Positions 35,900-48,591 of a stretch of 64,000 bases of DNA are shown here, piece by piece. Both the position numbers and the translations under genes were made by a program. Source of the DNA: Tenebrio molitor. Its lineage: Eukaryota; Arthropoda; Insecta; Coleoptera; Tenebrionidae. Numbering within the stretch: the stretch's first letter is position 1; each line of letters opens with the position of its first letter. The stretch is from the NCBI RefSeq assembly GCF_963966145.1, contig NC_091049.1, positions 22,630,001-22,694,000 of the forward strand, written 5' to 3'. The notes under the pieces are model-generated. The model saw only the letters and a list, made by a program, of their open reading frames with translations, ran no database searches and was not told where the DNA came from.

Positions 35900-38195
35900 T
35901 GTAACTTTTCGACTTCCTTGACTTCTCCTCGATGGTTTTTTTTTCCTCATTTGGTGTATTGTTGGTTGCCGCACTCCCTCGGGTGAAATTTTGCGGAAAA
36001 ATACGAAACAAAAATAATGAGAAAAGAAATATTTACGGATCCTACGTTGTGTTTATTTTTCATTTTGTTTAATTAGGTTCTAACGAGAGGCCGTACCTTC
36101 GGAAGGTTTTTCTAAATAGAATTAAAACGATTGAGCACACTTCACTTAAATTTTATTTAACAAATAATCGAATGTGGTGTTGTTTGGTCCCAAGTTATAG
36201 AAATAAATAAATGAATTTAATAACAGAAGTTGGTGGAAATTTGACCAAATGATATTTGACTCGCAGCCCACGAATTGAGATCTGACTCATGAATAAATGA
36301 CTAAGCTGGGCAAATATACGAGTTTATGGCGCGAACAGCATTATACGAGTTTGAGATGCGATCTATGTGATCCGATTTAGATTTCAATTATTTCCCCAAT
36401 TAAATTTAACCCGACGCGATGCCCTGGAATCTCATAGATCACCCCGGTCTACTCCGGTGGTCGAAAATAAAAGGGAAAAAAGGTTCTAACAGGGCCAAAG
36501 GGTACCTCTCTTCACGTGTCAGCTGGCCTAGTTTGGTCGCTGGCCCCCTTGGGGGTGACGCGGCTAATTTTGTGCTCTTACGCCGGACCACAGCTTATTG
36601 AGTGCGACGGACACTGGCGGTAGCTTCCCGAACTCGAGAATCCAAGACATAAATAATGAATGGAAATGTTTTATAATAATTGCATACTGGTTCCCCTTGA
36701 GAAGAGCACGTTTCCCCAATCGGTAAATACAAGAAGATCACATACTTCGCGATAAAGAAATTAATATAAGATTCTAAAGAGTCACGTGGTCATCAAAAGC
36801 TCAAAGAAAATAATATAATCTTTACTTTAGAACGATAAAGAACTAAATGCTGTTTCACTAATTAAATCGCGACTACAAATAATGTACAAGAATTAGAGAA
36901 ATAATTTACCTTGTGAATGTAAAGAACGTGGTCACAAAATGGCTGCTGGAAGTACTGAACGTACCTCCGGCTACTTTGGAGATCAAACCCCGAGTGAATC
37001 AAAAAAGCCTTGTTTCCCGTCCCGCAATCGGTTTTATCATTTCTGGCGCACCCCACTTTCGCAACCCCTACTTGACCAAAGTGACCAATCAGCTCGGTTC
37101 TACTTTACGTCGACCGCGACACCCTTTCGATATCTCTAGAACTTTTGAAATTACAGTCTCCGTTTTCCACCATTAATTTAAATGTTTAAATTTAGACTTT
37201 TGTTAGGACCAGACCGAATGTACATAATTTGTTGTTGAATTAGAACTCTGAAAAAGAACACTAAATTACTGACTCTATACAATAATAAACCTCAAGATCA
37301 AGAAACAAACACAATTAAAAATGGAACAAATAGAATTAAACAGGAACACTGAATTACCGACTCTATACAGTAATAAAAATCAGCACCAAGAATTAAACAG
37401 AATAAAAATGAAACAAACATAATAAACATGAAACCAACAGAATTAAAATAGAACAAATTAACCTTATTTTGAAACCTAAATTGGGCTTGAAACGCTATTA
37501 CGTAACTGCTACTTCTAAAAATTGTTCTACATTGGTTTGATTCACCAAACCGTTCTAATTAATAATTACTTCGTAAATTTCATTCTCTCTCTCTCACTCA
37601 CACGTCTGATTTCTACGATTACCTGGCTTTACCGTTACCCGGTCCTCTGTGTTTTCTACCGACTCTCTTTCTACTTTGCTTTGTTACTTTTCTAACTAAA
37701 AGTGCAAACGATTCTAGTTCTTTTCTACGATAAAGCGCTCTGTTTTTAATTTGCAATTCTCGCCCTTTAATTACAAATATGCCACAAATTTGAGAATGCT
37801 AAAAAAGGTAAATTAACCTAATGAACATTAATTTTGTTGTTCTCTCAATTTGAAACCTGCTAACATCAAATTCATTAATTCAATTATCCCCTGATTTTAA
37901 CTGGACCACCCAAATTGTCGAACATGTAATTACAGTAAATTTATTGCAACGCTTCTTTTCCCCTGAACACTTGTTCCCCTTGGGCTATGCTTTGCCCCGG
38001 ACGCGTACCTGCATTTTCAAAGAAAGGTTGGCAGATTTCACTTGAGGAGTGTGGTGCCACTCTTGTGAACAAAGCAACAATAAAATTTACAACTGACCAG
38101 CATTTCCGTCGCAAATGAACGGTATTTAAAACATTTCGTTGAAATTATTTTAAAATTAAAATTCTTAATTTATCGAACCTATTCGGACCGTTACA
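35900..38195 (-). mobile_element. LTR-like element, 2.3 kb
   Basis: Read on the minus strand it begins TGTAACGGTCCGAATAGG and ends ...GTTACA, a TG...CA pair. A 4-bp ATAT direct repeat flanks it (35896-35899, 38196-38199), the duplication size of Ty3/Gypsy. Its outer parts match the 1151-bp copy at 43848-44998; about 1.1 kb in the middle (36790-38080) is extra. No pol or gag is seen. It could be a solo LTR with an insertion or a short non-autonomous element. Confidence 0.6.
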
Positions 38196-38199
38196 ATAT

Positions 38200-39350
38200 G
38201 AGGTGTACAAAGATTACAAGGGCAGACGTAAATTCCTTCGTTTTCAACCCTCAAACATGTAAATTGCTCCGAAGGATTAAATTTGTGACAATCTAACCAA
38301 ATTTTGAAATGACATTGACGAACAAAATTTATTGCTGGCGACTTAATCTATACTCTAACAAACAAACAAAAATTTTTAATCAAATTAAATTAGACAACAT
38401 TGTTCAAATTTCAATGTCGGAACAAACATGTCATATTTCTGACAAGAAAAAATATAAAACTGTGTCAGTTTATCCAAGATGATAAAAATAAATCACAGCC
38501 GCCCATCATCCATATTCCTCATGAATCGATAATATTCTAGGATTATGTCGGGTAGTCGATCGGTCGGACGTGATGCTTCCATAATCCAGTGGAGAAATTT
38601 ACCATGCCTAATTAGGGGCTAATTTGACCATCAGAGAAATTTTCCATGTCTTATCAGTACCTAGTTTAACCATCGGAGAAATTACAAACTTGGAAGGAAG
38701 TGTTATCTAAAAGAGTATCAATATTAGGAGAAGGTATTGCATGTAACCAAGATCCTGATTCTCTCCATTGGAAAGCCTTAAAACGAGCCAAGTCGCTAGA
38801 TGAATTAAAGATTAAGTCACTGGCAATTATTCGTTTGATATTGATATTATCCCAATTCTTCTAAAATTGTGGAATTTTTGGTCTTTCGTTCTCTCTTTAC
38901 GGACAAGCCATTAACCATTGTAAGGGGCAATTGGGTTATTTTATAATGCGTTTAAAAAAGTTCGTCTTCCAACTATACTGTGGTATGACTATTTGCTACT
39001 ATTTGCTACTATTTACTACTACCACTACTATTTGCTTGATTAACTCGGGCTACGCACTCGTTAATCAAACTGCAAATTCAGCAAAAACAAGGATGACTTT
39101 CATAACTAGTTGTACAAATAACTATATTGATTTGTTGTGTTACATGTTTTTTATTTAATTAAGGCGCTACACGACGCCTTACTGTTGGACGAGTTATTCA
39201 AATGAAACGATAAATGAGTGAATTTAACAAATGACTTTTGTTGGACATTGGTGAAGGAAATTCGACTTGCGGCCCGTGAACTTCTAATCCTTACGGTAAG
39301 GACAATAATGATCGAAAATCTTCGAAAAATTTGTAGTGACCCAGTTTAAA
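38200..39350. other. Spacer with a foldback repeat
   Basis: A cysteine-rich minus-strand reading at 38200-38330 (CLRVENEGIYVCPCNLC) is unassigned. 39000-39040 is a TTTGCTACTA tandem tract. 39030-39120 is copy 2 of the foldback repeat at 31745. 39180-39300 weakly resembles 36200-36260. Confidence 0.4.
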
Positions 39351-39353
39351 ATT

Positions 39354-41200
39354 TTAATTCCCGGTACCGCCACGAAAGCGCACCAAAACGAAAGTACTAG
39401 AGGTTGAACTAGGAACTATATAAAAGGAGAATTGGCAACTCTGAGGGAGCGGGGGTGAAGCGGTTCGCGCGCGATGGTGGAAAGGGTAGTTCACTTCTGT
39501 TTGTTCTTTCAAAAAGAACACACCGTGCGAAGAGCGATCCATATTTCAAAATTTGTAAGTTAAACCATGAATCAATTACACTACTGTCCCGGGTAGATAT
39601 TTTGTGTCCCCGTGGGGAATCCGATATTTTAATTCACCCCGGGTAATTTATCCCACGTTCGTTGTCTTTTTTTGGGACCCGGACCACGTGGTAAGGGTAT
39701 GTTGTAAATATCATTTTGTTGCATGCTGTTTCTTGCGAGAAACGCCCATTTGTTAATTTTAAGCGTTATCCCTTAAGTTTCTCCCGGAAGAGGTAATTTT
39801 CAGGCAATCCGTTAATATCGAAAATTAGTAGCCGTCATCCGAATCGTGTGCGTCCATTTTGTTTTTCTTTCGCTAACATTTTCTAACGGTACTTGACCCG
39901 CCATTTTTCGTTTAACATTTCCAGCGATTATCATATTCGTTATTTATGTTGCTTACATATATTTGTGACATTTAAAGCGTTTTTTATTTTATCGTTCTTT
40001 AACGTTGCGTTTTGTTTTCTTTTATTTTATCATTGTTTAATGTTGCGTTTTGGTTTGTTGAATTTCATCATTGCTTAATGTTACGCTTTGTTCTGTTGAA
40101 TTTTTTTATCGTTTAATGTTATGCTTTGTTCTATTGAATTAAACTCGGGTTTTCTTTGTGTTGTTGCTTAGCACCGCTAGATTTCGGATGAGTTAAAGTT
40201 AAAATATTGTTAGTACGATCCTATGGGGGCTAGATGACATTCAGGAGGTCCCGGGTTGTTTAGTCAAATTTCTGTGGGGGCGACGGTTACGTAGAGCCGT
40301 TAGCGGAGGCGAACCTAAGTCCTGCTGTACGCGGCTCTGGGATGTTGACGTGAAGCCCCCGTCACAGTTATAGGGACCTCGAGGTTTTGTCGGTAAGAGG
40401 TTGGTTGGGGAAGGTGGAACAGGCCTGGCTCTACGCGACTCTGAGAAGCTCATCGTACAACCCCAAACACTTATATCACTCGCAATTGGTCGGTAAACAT
40501 TAGTCCGACACGCGATACGCCGAGTATCTATAAATGTCGCTTGTTTTCAAGACGATTCAGATTATTTTTATGGGTCCCTTCGCGGCCGAGAGTTTGTTAC
40601 CTCCAGCTCTAAGCTCCTGTCGGCGTACCTTGACCGCGTAGTTACTAATTAAACTTGGAATTGTCATAACTCGAATTGTAAACTATGAGTAATACCTGGG
40701 ATACGGTTTTGGAGAGGGTTTTTATCCGTCCCTGTCTGTGATAACTGCATTATAAATTTGTTACTGTTTTTTTCTTTGCAACCTTTAACTTGTCATTTGT
40801 GTTGTCACTTACCCGTTCTGTTTGTTTTAAATGTGGTTGTATTAATATCGTTGTTTGTTTTTGCCATGGCCTCAGCTAGTTAATTTACTTTACTCTGTTA
40901 TACTTGGTCCCCGTTAATTTCGGATTCGTTTCATTTGTTCGCCGAAAATCAACGTTATCACAGGCATTTTTCAATAAAAGGTATTTTGCGTCTCTCACAT
41001 GTGTGTTTTATTTTGCGGTACTCTTCCAACTGGATCCTCATCGTTTGCATTCCGAACCTTTTCATCCAAAACAAAATCACATCGTAGGGCCCCCTCCGCT
41101 TCGATGACGATCACGACCACATTTGTTTTAGTTTGCGCAGGTTCGAATATTTGGCGGAAAGAAGTAATGTACTTAGATCATTACAAACTTAAGTGAGTAT
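39354..41200 (+). other. Possible LTR/leader sequence
   Basis: A TATA box (CTATATAAAAGGAG, about 39416) lies 65 bp after TGTAGTGACCC. GC-rich leader-like sequence follows with a G-rich 40200-40460 block, all without long ORFs. This suggests an LTR promoter plus untranslated leader, but no second LTR or primer site was identified. Confidence 0.3.
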
Positions 41201-42148
41201 GGGGCCCGTAATGTGGCCGACGAGGAGCAAATCACTGCAAAAAAGTTCTTCCACGTACTACAAACTAAGTGGCTTTTGAAGAAAATACTCCATTTTAATA
41301 GTCAGAAAAGAGGAAATGTAGAATCTCACGATGAATGTCGTAATTGTGTTTCAACAAACTCATGTAGGTTTTTTAAAGTAAAATAAAATTGAAAAAACCA
41401 CTTCTTCTAAACCAACTAAACTGCAAATAACGAACCTCACCTTATTTACAGTCGAGCAATCAATCATTGTGGGATCTTTATCTTTCAAATGCTTCCAAAT
41501 TTGTTAATATAAATTGCTAAAACACTCTGAGTTTATTACTGTCCAATTGAATCTGTTAAAACTGGAGGCGTTTAAATGTGTGTGACGCCAAGTTATTCAA
41601 CTACCTAGAAATATCAACTACAGGAGTTCTTGACTGACATGGAATTACGTAGTAACTGGACAAGGTTGACCTCTTGGGGGTGCCTTTTTGATCAGTAATT
41701 TACCCCTGTGAGGTAGCGGGGCTCACCTGGATATAAATATCAAATCAATAGTCATCCTGGGAGGCTTCGAAGTCGTTTTGTCAGTCGCTAGGATCATTCC
41801 TTGGCTTGTATCCAATGCTGCACGTGACGAAGCTTGATTGACTTAACTCTACATTATGCAGCTTATTTGTAACGATCCCGCTGACTCTATCCAAGCACTT
41901 GCTCAAGTAACTAATGTGATTGTAGATACCTATTGAAATAACTTGTACACATAATAATTAAATTAGGAAACATTTAACGACGAAAATACAGACTTCAGTA
42001 AGGCTTTCGACAAAGTCAATTTTAATTCAAAATTTAGCTGCCTATGGCGTAACTGGTACTATGTTATTATGGTTTGCTTCTTATCTCACCGATAGAACAC
42101 AACAAGTAAAGATAGGAAACTGTTTTTCTTCTATAAGGGATGTATGTA

Positions 42149-42488
42149 CAGTTGCGGCCGTTGAAAACTCAGACACTTTGACAACGCCAAACTTTTAGCT
42201 TTGTAAATGGTATTGAAAGTGACGTTTCTCAAAATGTCACTCAAACATTATCCACATTAATTACTCTCGCAATGGCTCTTATACTCACACCGTCCTTCAG
42301 TCAAACACATTTTTGCAAATCAGATAATTGCGGCATTTCAAAAGTTACACGCGATTCTGACCTAATATGTCAAATACTGACACTGACTTTATAATCCTTG
42401 ATTAAAATCCTGTTTGCGCTAATCAAATTTCGGAATTTATACAGAGTGTTTAAATCTTTCCTGTCTGAGATTTCAACGGCCGCAACTG
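42149..42488. mobile_element. MITE nested in the LINE
   Basis: 340 bp, inverted ends CAGTTGCGGCCGTTGAAA flanked by TA. Removal rejoins the LINE coding blocks. Confidence 0.8.
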
Positions 42489-42579
42489 TACCATCAGGCG
42501 TCGCCTAAGGCTTTGTCTTAGGCCCGCTGTTATTTTCAATCTTTATAAATGACGTTGGATTAAATTTATTTCGGCCTCC

Positions 42580-43430
42580 GTCTAGAAACACGGATTGTCC
42601 ATTCGTCTAAATCGTCTGGAAACTAGAATTTGCCTGCCTAGGCAAGAAAATCGAAACAGGAATTTTTAATGAAAGATTTTAGGTTGACAGCACAAAATGT
42701 CAATGTCATGTGGAATTTTTGTACAACTTTTTAAGCGTAAAATATTGATGTCGGGCAAATTTGTATCCTTTATCGCAAGCTATACATTGTGTATAGCAGT
42801 AGAGGCCGAGGGGGTATCAAGCGACGTCTTAGTAATAACAGAGAGGACGACGACGGTTTTGAATATTTGAGGAATCGATTGACTTTGGTCGTGACTGTCG
42901 CTTCTTGGATCCTTTATGTTGCCAATGAAAGAAAAATAAATTGTTATATTTTGCTTTAAATAAATTGTCGGCCGAAAACATTTTGTGTATTACACGGCTA
43001 GAAAACGTTTTGCAAGTGCTCGCACTAATGCCGCCTCGGCTAGCGCCTCTGCTCCACAAACCGTGCTTGCACTTGCAAAATAGCATTTTCTAGCCTTGTG
43101 ATACAATAGTATATTGTATATCAAGACGTGGTATACACGATATTTTTCCGACGACCACAAAAAAAAAACGCTAATATTCGGCATCCCTTCAAACTTCAAA
43201 TATTATTCGACAGAGCTGCGGACAAAATAATTATGCCGTTGCGCGGAGATAGACATCGTTAATCATCGGCCCGTGTACAATATAAAAACACACAGCTGTC
43301 GGCCAATCAGATTTCTCAAATTTTTCATTGTACACGGTTAGGCTGTTCGTTCGTGTTCGTGTTGAAATCGTTTGCAATTTTAAATTTTCACTAAGGAAAA
43401 ACCGTGTGAAATGTGCCATATTTCACAGTG
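42580..43430. mobile_element. Unclassified insert in the LINE
   Basis: Separates the FIND and FADD coding blocks, which are only a few codons apart in normal LINEs. Its centre (43005-43105) resembles 7630-7720, sharing GAAAACGTTTTGC-like and GCCGCCTCGGCTAG words in a palindromic setting. Exact ends were not resolved. Confidence 0.5.
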
Positions 43431-43847
43431 GTCGTCTGAAAATAACTTTAGAAGCCTTCATTGCTTATTTGCTGATGACTTAAAACTATACAAAATTATC
43501 CGGTATCAAACAGACATGGTGGAATTACAGTTAGATTTTAATAATTTAAATACTTGGTGTGAAGATAATGACATGATTTTAAATGTAACCAAATGTCAGG
43601 TCATAAATTTTAGTCGCAAAATTCCCCCAACCTACACTAAACAACTGTCCCATTCTATTGATTCCATTGAAATCCGTAATCAGATAATCAGGAACATTTA
43701 CGTTACGTTACGATACTACGAGTATTATCTGCAAAGCAAATAAAACATATTTATTCGGTTGTCTGAAGCGTAAAGCCAAATATTTTTCCAACTTATCAAC
43801 CTTAAAATAACACTATTTATGTCACTAGTGAGATCATCAGAGAATAT

Positions 43848-44998
43848 TATAACGGTCCGAATAGGTTTGCTAAACCTGAAACATTTTAAAAGCCGTTCTT
43901 TGAGTCAGTTGTAAATAAAAAGATGTAAATAAAAGTAAATTAAAACCTTAGAATAAATGGAAAAAAAATTAAAAACCATAGTTATTTAATTATTACTTAT
44001 TAGTGTTAAGCCAGTAGCTTGTAGTAATTATCCAAGTGTGAATTCTTTTTTACTCATAATAAGAGAAGTGTTAAAAATAAATTTCTTTGATTTGTGAAAT
44101 AAACATTAAAAAAATGAAAATTCGTAGTTGGCCGATGATTTTGAAATTTTGTTTCAAAATCTTGTATTACATTCTTTATCGCGAAGTATGTGATCTTCTT
44201 GAATTTACCGATTGAGGAACGTGTTCTCGCCAAGGCCAACTATTATACAATCACTATAAAACGTTTTCATTTATTATTTGTGTCTTGGAGTCTCGAGTTC
44301 GAGAGGCTACCGCCAGTGTCCGTCGCACTCAATTAGCTCAATTAGCCTCGTCATTCCCAAGGGGCCCAGTGACCAAACTAGGCCAGCTGACACGTGAACA
44401 GGGGTACACTTTGGCCCTGTTAGAACCTTTTTCCCCTTTATTTTCAATCACCGGAGTAAACCAGGGTGATCTATGAGACTCCAGGGCATTCAATTTAACT
44501 GGAGAAACAAGTCAAATCTAAATCGGATCACATAGTTCGCATCTCAAACTCTTACAATACTGTTCGCGTGATAAACTTCTGTATTTGCCCAGCTCAGTCA
44601 TTTATCCATGAGTCATATCTCAATTCGCTGGTCGTGATTCAAATCTTATTGAGTTAAATGTCCACCAAAAGACTTTACTAAATTCATTTATTTATTTCTA
44701 CCATTTGATGAGACTAAGCACCACCAGAAAAGATTTCTTGTTCAATAAAATTTAAGTGAAGTGTGTTCAACCGTTTTAATTCCATTTTCTGAAAACTTAC
44801 CGAAGGAACGGTCTCTCGTTGAACCAAATTAAATTAAATTATGAACAAAACACAACGTAGGATCCATTAGCATTTGTTTTCTCATTATCTTTGTTTCGTA
44901 TTTTTCCGCAAAAATATCCTCGTAGGGTAAGCGGCAACCAACAATACACCAAATAAGGTAGGAAAGTTTCATCAAGTTAAGGAAGTCGAATCGTTTCA
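43848..44998 (+). mobile_element. Solo LTR nested in the LINE
   Basis: 1151 bp from TATAACGGTCC (TG mutated to TA) to CGTTTCA, flanked by ATAT at 43844-43847 and 44999-45002. Deleting it restores the VRS-EYGSVIW junction of the RT. It matches the minus-strand element at 35900-38195. Confidence 0.75.
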
Positions 44999-45291
44999 AT
45001 ATGGTTCAGTCATTTGGACACCTTATTACAAAACACATGTTGACAGACTTGAGAAAGTACAATACAGGATTTTTAAATTTATAAGATGGAAGCTTCCTTC
45101 ACAAATTTCGCATAGCTATAGTCTAAGTCTGTGTTATCTTGGTCTAGCCACGTAAGATACAAATATTTTGCACTGTGTTTTATGTTTAAAATTCTTCATA
45201 ATCTAATTGATGTTTTAGATCTGACTGAATTACTAAACTTTTATGTACCACAATTCCTTACTAGGAATGTTCCCACTTTCAAACTTAAATA

Positions 45292-45524
45292 AACTAGGCA
45301 AAAATGAATAGGGAATTTTTCCATTTTTGAATTTTTTATAAATACAGTTTAAAATTTGTAATGAAATGTGTTAGAAATATATTAATATACACATTAAATG
45401 TAATCTTTCAAGCACCTGTAACATTTAAAATTTATCCAGTGTTTAAGAATACGTGGGAGGATTGGGGCAATTATTTTGCTTTCCATGAAAAATTGTGGAA
45501 TTCCCTATTCATTTTTGGCTAGTT
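45292..45524. mobile_element. 233-bp MITE, copy 2
   Basis: Near-identical to 13519-13751, flanked by TA, inserted in the C-terminal codons of the LINE. Confidence 0.85.
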
Positions 45525-45674
45525 TATTAGGTACAGAACTAATTATATGTTATATTCTTCTTTAAATCGTTTATTTTACGTTTGCAACATGTATGGAGAT
45601 TCAATTGACTTATTTAGGTTTAATTCTTACTCTATATTCCGGCAGCATACTAAAATAATTTTACAATGTTAACT

Positions 45675-46380
45675 TTGATATGTCATTTTTGTGCTTTGTA
45701 TGTTTTTTCTTGTTTGGCTTATTGTTTTTGTAAAGGTCTTTGTAAAGGTGATAACCGTTAAAATAAATAAGTGAAATAAGTACGGGGTCATTATAAATGA
45801 TTATACAATCGTAGTAGGCGTTGGTGGCTTAGTTGAATGTGCCGCAAGCTTTATAACATGAGTGAGATTAGCATCGCCGATAGGTAGCGCTGCTGGCGGT
45901 AGTGTAAATTTGTCTACTAGTTTCTCTAACGTTGCGAAGCTAGCGGCATATCCCAAAGTTGTGTGGGTTTTCAAAGCCAACTACGATGGTACAATCATTT
46001 ATAATGACCCTGTAATAAGTAAATAAGTGAAAAACACCGAAAACTAACCAGTTTTAATGTGTCGACAAAGTTACGTCACCTAACCTCACATTTGCACAAT
46101 TACCGACTTAAATTAATCTTTCACTGCTAAACACAGTCAAAGGACTTCTTATGATCTCGTTTGATATTAAAACCTTATAAATCTATAAACCAAGAACCTT
46201 CCTGATAGTAGTCAACAACTTCTGCTTTCTCAATGGCTCTTAGAGGATCTCTAAAGGAGATTAATTAATCGCTTAAAAAACAGGAAAAACTGCTGTTCTG
46301 ATGCTTTGATTGGTTCAAACCATCATTTTCGCCTACTCTGATTTTTTTTTATTTGATCGCACGGTACTATTTCTTCATAC
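45675..46380. other. No recognisable feature
   Basis: AT-rich spacer after the LINE. No ORF of note or inverted ends. Confidence 0.4.
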
Positions 46381-46384
46381 AACC

Positions 46385-47215
46385 AACAAAAACGAGATAA
46401 TAACATTTAAATTTTTCATAGATACTGCGGCTAATGTTTGTTTAATTAAAACTGATAAACTAAAGCAAACTCCATTATCCTCCAACCCTAATGATAAAAT
46501 TACGATAAACGGAATTTCCCCAACAAGTCAATACAAACAGGCGGATTTGTTTATTTGGAACCTATCGTCAATAACCACGGATTTAAAATCAAATTTCACA
46601 TCTTTAAAAGTCCCACCAACATTCCTTTTGACGGTCTGATAGGTAACGATTTTCCGAAAATGCAGACTTGATCAATTTACCTTAAAAATTAAATCTTTTC
46701 CGTTTCCGTTAAAAATTTATCGAAATTCAGAATTTGTTTGCACTAATGACACACTCTGCTCACAACAGCCAAATAAAAATGATAACGTCATTTTGAAACC
46801 TAGATCGGAAACTTTTATACAAGTCAACATAATTATTAATCAAAACAAAATATCTGAAGGAATTACAGAAATTAAAATGGTGTATCTATCGCCAAAGCAA
46901 TCCTAAAATTCAATAACAAAAGAGCAGTAACTTCCATTATCAACACTACAGATGAGTTTGTTAAAATCAATCAGATTGATTTAGTCCTCGAAGAATTTTC
47001 AGAAGATGATTCATCTGTGTTTTATAATTCAATCATTGATTCAAAAACCATATGTAAAGGGCACAAAACCACATCTCAAATTCAATAATGTCCAATGTAT
47101 AAATATGTTAGCCGTATTCTCTAAGGAAATAATGATTATTTCTGAAAAATTCGAAACGATTAATAGTATATTAAGTATAAAGAACGGTAGACTTGTAATA
47201 AAGTGTAAAGGGACG
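46385..47215 (+). pseudogene. Ty3/Gypsy-type pol fragment (protease region)
   Basis: FKFFIDTAANVCLIK is a retropepsin active site (DTGA-type, here DTAA), followed by IPFDGLIGNDF, the typical flap-to-end segment, then LKPRSETFIQVN, LSPK and EFVKINQIDLVLEEFSE leading toward RT. Frame changes occur near 46620, 46880 and 46990. No RT domain follows; a GTGTGGTCGGGT string at 47239 marks unrelated or 3' sequence. Position and motifs fit Gypsy-like pol. Confidence 0.65.
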
Positions 47216-47239
47216 TGATCTGCGCGCAAAACCAATTTG

Positions 47240-48590
47240 TGTGGTCGGGTCCATTCCCCGGAAAATAGGGGAGATTTGTCATGTTCATGTAGTGCAACTT
47301 TATTTATGATTTTGCTTTATACGCTTACCAAATTCACCCAAGACTTCAAATCTGTCTTCTCGAGACAACTGAAGATAACTTTACAGTGTTTTCGTAAGTA
47401 CAAAAAAATAATAGGAAAATTAATTTTATAATCTCACTTTCAATAACAATTGACTTGTAAATGAAATGAAAACTTAAATAACACCACTGGAATTTTGTAG
47501 GTTTTTTTAGCAGTTGATTGGAATGGCTTCGCATCAAACTTTTGGCCAGCATGGGAAAATTTTCCACAGTCGAGCTCTCGAAATTATCGCCAATGTTATC
47601 GCATTTATAGAACACGAATCAGAGTGTGTTCTGTGTTAGAAAAAATCAGGAGTTATAAAATTTAATAAAAAGTTGATTTTACGTGTAATACTTTTATCAC
47701 AATTCTGCATGCATAAATTATCAAATCTGACAAAAATCCCCTATTCATTATTATTGATTATATCACAAACTGCTCAAACGTTTTATTCTACGGTGAAAAT
47801 TTCCCATTACATGATGCGCCACTGTCGTGATTCCCAGCGATTCTCATTTTCCCTAACTGACGTGTTAAAGGCCGCGCAAGCTAAGCTCCGCCCCAGGTCC
47901 TTTACAGTTTAATACAGGTCGACCAGAACAGCTTGGCGAGTGACGCAGGTGACTGAAATCCCTCCCACTAGCGGAGCGCACTTGTCTGTTGGCTCTGGAA
48001 GTGTTTAGATCGTGTACAAACGGCCGAAAATCAGCGCTTCAAGTTTCAAGTGAACAGCATGTCCGGGCTGTTTTGAGCAGATTTGCTTCATTGAGTGTAC
48101 CGTACCTACAACCATAGCCATATCCTTGTCTTACAGAGACTCGCTCGTTTCCTCTTGTGCGCATCTCATCCGCCAAGCTATTCTGGTCAAGCTGTACGAT
48201 TCTAATATCCAGAGACCGGCGGAAAAAGGTTTTCGCCTCCCGCCACTCTAGTGCAGTGGCTTGGTAGCTTTGAGTTCGACAAATGAATTGTTTGCGTGTC
48301 AATTGCGAATTCGAAAATTACATCTCGGAGGAATAAAACCAATTTTTGATTTTGTCAACACAGAATTGAACAATGTTTCTTGTTTATATTCCGGGTTCCG
48401 GGTTATTTCTGTAGGTCGAATAAAAAAAATTTTGCGCGATTGTACTCTATTTGCTTATTTACCACGTCTGTTTCCAAGACGGTAAGCTCTGTTTACTCTT
48501 TGCTAACGATAAACTCGACGGTAAGTAATTTTTGGTGTTCTAGAACGGTAAGTAAAATTTATTCAAAATTAATCGATTATTATAATAATT
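47240..48590. other. No recognisable gene
   Basis: Several 60-90 codon chance ORFs on both strands and no domain. 47860-48040 and 48100-48250 are GC-richer. A repeat partner was not found. Confidence 0.4.
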
Positions 48591-48591
48591 T

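Larger units (their letters stand above)
41985..45672 (+). pseudogene. Jockey-type LINE ORF2, broken by nested insertions
   Basis: RT pieces follow in order: DFSKAFDKVNF and LLWFASYLTDRTQQVKIGN (41985-42140); GVA*GFVLGPLLFSIFIND (42495-42570, Gln codon now TAA); LFADDLKLYKII (43465-43500) with LNVTKCQVINFSRK; CLKRKAKYFSNLSTL and SLVRS (43755-43835); YGSVIWTPYYKTHVDRLEKVQ (45001-45070) to the C-terminus at 45672. Four insertions split it: 42149-42488, about 42580-43430, 43848-44998 and 45292-45524. It also has point stops and frameshifts. It was intact enough to align end to end before the insertions. Confidence 0.8.
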
